The translations under genes and the position numbers were made by a program. A stretch of DNA of 32,054 nucleotides from a virus, in IMG/VR virus record IMGVR_UViG_3300044623_000563, positions 1-32,054 of that record; one strand, given 5' to 3'. Below the pieces are notes generated by a model. It was not told where the DNA came from. It did not search any database and worked only from the letters and a program-made list of their open reading frames with translations. The stretch's first letter is position 1, and each line of letters opens with the position of its first letter. Positions 30,709-32,054 of the stretch are shown piece by piece.

Positions 30709-30998
30709 ATTCCATTTATTAAATTCGTGTTTTGTTCCTTTAATTTTTCAATTTCAAATCTTAACTCCATATTTTCCTTATGAAAGTTGAAATTCATCTT
30801 CTGCAAGGTATCGAATTCTTTGCTTTGTTGTTTAAATATTAAAAATGTTTCATTCATTTGGCGAAGGTGTTTTTCCATTCCTTGAATAAATACTTTTCGT
30901 TCAGGGTTCTTTTCCCTCAATTCATCAACAGTAAATTTCAATGATTCGATTATCGCCAGGATATTTGTTTGTGCGTTTATTATATCTAAATATTCCAT
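30705..30998 (-). CDS. coiled-coil protein of the replication operon (97 aa)
   Basis: A 97-residue, wholly helical protein with a strong heptad pattern toward the C-terminus (LRFEIEKLKEQNTNLI). It lies between the helicase and NinG with a 9-nt gap and an ATGA overlap. A helicase accessory factor is possible, but no family is recognised. Confidence 0.6.
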   Translation of the reverse strand: MEYLDIINAQTNILAIIESLKFTVDELREKNPERKVFIQGMEKHLRQMNETFLIFKQQSKEFDTLQKMNFNFHKENMELRFEIEKLKEQNTNLINGI

Positions 30999-31007
30999 AA
31001 TTTTTAT

Positions 31008-32003
31008 TTAAAAAGGTAAATTTTGATTGTTTAAAGTGTGATAAGACTCTGAAAAATTCTTTAATTCAGTGACTGCTTTTTGATTGTGGTTTTTTCTATC
31101 TGCATAAATTTCTTTGTTTGAATAGTCTTTAATGTAATATTGGTATTTTTCAATATTAAGAAACATTTTGTAAGTTCCGTTTTTACTCACTCCTTTTGGT
31201 TTGGATTTCGCTATCCTAACGTGAAGTTCATTCTCAGCAAAATAACCGCTCTCATTCTCTGCTATTCCTGCAGGTGGTCTCCAAAGTGTTATCATTAATA
31301 AACCTTTTCTAAACCATACTTGACCTCCTGCTAAATCTCTTGCGCTTGGTGGTGGGTAATATGTTACTCCGTCTTTTGTTACGGGTTGCTGGTCCCTAAC
31401 GTGCGTTATAATACAATTATGTCGGTTCTTTTTTCGGGCGTTTTTACGTGCATATCCTAAAATTCTGCTCAAATATTTATCTTCACGTCCCAAATCATTC
31501 GGTTCAAATTGCTCTGCTAGTTCATTCCAAGGGTCAATTGTCGTTGTGTGAATCGTTATATTCAAATCATTTTCGATATTATCAACTATTTTATAAAATT
31601 CTGTTACGGTTAAATCTTCATCTATTGGGTCAATAACTATAAAATGTTCGTTTATAAAATATTCTGCACGTGTTCTTTCGCTTTCACTCATCGAATTTTC
31701 ACCGTTAACATACTTTTTTCCTATGTATTTATGACAAAGTTCTGAAAATATATCTTTAGAATCGCCAGTCTCAGGAGAATAAACTACGTGGTTCCATCCG
31801 TGCAAACAACTTAAATTGATTAATATTTCAAACCACCATTCCGTTTTACCACTCGCAGGAGCTGCTCCAATAAAAGTAGTACATTTTAGTTTTATAGTCA
31901 GTGGTAATTGTTCCCAAGTCCAACCTATATCCTTGCCTCTTTCAACTCCATTTGTTCTGAAATGGTCTAATTCGGTCTTTACGTTTTCAAGTCTTTTATA
32001 CAT
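31008..32003 (-). CDS. RecA-fold replicative helicase/ATPase (DnaB C-terminal type, 331 aa)
   Basis: A 331-residue ATPase. Walker A is GAAPASGKTEWW (Lys53), followed by the PETG loop (HVVYSPETGD), a Walker B-like TTIDPWNE (154-161) and IITHVRDQ (198-205), then ARDLAGGQVWFRKG, all in the order of DnaB/T7 gp4-type helicase domains. There is no N-terminal primase or DnaB collar domain: the first 40 residues are a short linker. So it may be a helicase that needs the loader-like gene upstream, with which it is coupled (ATGA). The gene crosses the junction of the circular genome. Confidence 0.8.
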   Translation of the reverse strand: MYKRLENVKTELDHFRTNGVERGKDIGWTWEQLPLTIKLKCTTFIGAAPASGKTEWWFEILINLSCLHGWNHVVYSPETGDSKDIFSELCHKYIGKKYVNGENSMSESERTRAEYFINEHFIVIDPIDEDLTVTEFYKIVDNIENDLNITIHTTTIDPWNELAEQFEPNDLGREDKYLSRILGYARKNARKKNRHNCIITHVRDQQPVTKDGVTYYPPPSARDLAGGQVWFRKGLLMITLWRPPAGIAENESGYFAENELHVRIAKSKPKGVSKNGTYKMFLNIEKYQYYIKDYSNKEIYADRKNHNQKAVTELKNFSESYHTLNNQNLPF

Positions 32004-32054
32004 CAGTCAATTATTCTATTGTGAAATGCATAAATAATTTTTTCTTCAGGTGCC
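31912..32054. repeat. terminal direct repeat, right copy
   Basis: Right copy of the repeat at 1-143 (offset 31911). Differences are C for T at 31932, T for C at 32042, T for A at 32051 and C for G at 32054. It covers the start of the helicase gene and the end of the replication gene. Confidence 0.93.
32003..32054 (-). CDS. replication protein, C-terminal fragment cut by the window edge
   Basis: The last 16 residues (APEEKIIYAFHNRIID) and TGA (32003-32005) of the protein that is complete at 92-727. GAA and GCA here replace GAG and GCT of the left copy, with the same amino acids. Not a separate gene. Confidence 0.88.
   Translation of the reverse strand, partial: APEEKIIYAFHNRIID

Noticed and set aside
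1-32054. tRNA genes
   Set aside because: No cloverleaf with a GTTCGA-type T-loop and CCA-end was seen on either strand; a tRNAscan run would settle it.

Overview
The window looks like one complete genome of a tailed phage (siphovirus type) of a Bacteroidetes host, probably Flavobacteriia. The DNA is AT-rich. Starts follow A-rich leaders such as TAATTATG with no Shine-Dalgarno. Several upstream regions carry the Bacteroidetes promoter box TAnnTTTG. Many small proteins are of kinds I associate with Bacteroidetes phages. Bases 1-143 repeat as 31912-32054, so the molecule is circular or circularly permuted, about 31,911 bp unique. All four mismatches between the two copies fall at third codon positions, which suggests natural variation rather than sequencing error.

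Every gene I accept is on the minus strand, so transcription runs right to left and wraps through the ends. Reading that way from 27.2 kb: a gene of unknown function, a small membrane protein, a 54-aa protein, an HNH endonuclease and an orphan ParB-domain DNA methyltransferase. Then come the late genes: small and large terminase, portal, HK97-type prohead protease, major capsid, connectors, tail tube, tail-assembly proteins (probably a frameshift pair), tape measure, hub/baseplate proteins, fibre and tip proteins, a holin-like protein and an M15 peptidase endolysin.

After the endolysin, an operator-like array and a promoter start an early operon (3.4 kb to 0 and on to 30.2 kb). It holds small proteins of unknown function, a stand-alone DnaA domain IV protein, a NUMOD4/HNH/AP2 homing endonuclease, a replication-initiation-like protein, a RecA-fold replicative helicase and NinG. 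A second promoter, close in sequence to the first, starts ERF annealing protein, YqaJ-type exonuclease, an SSB-like OB-fold protein, microproteins and a small HTH regulator. No integrase or convincing CI-type repressor was found, so a non-integrating lifestyle is more likely.

The most striking unexplained structure is a non-coding array at 27268-27610: seven units with an exact 49-bp period, each built on a dyad of four AAAGT/ACTTT boxes. It is a candidate replication origin, partition site or operator. Second is a leader at 726-830 with two covarying hairpins that share the loop GGACAG and flank a complementary CTGTCC loop, just over the start codon of the replication gene. Gene functions come from motif recognition by eye; no database search was run.
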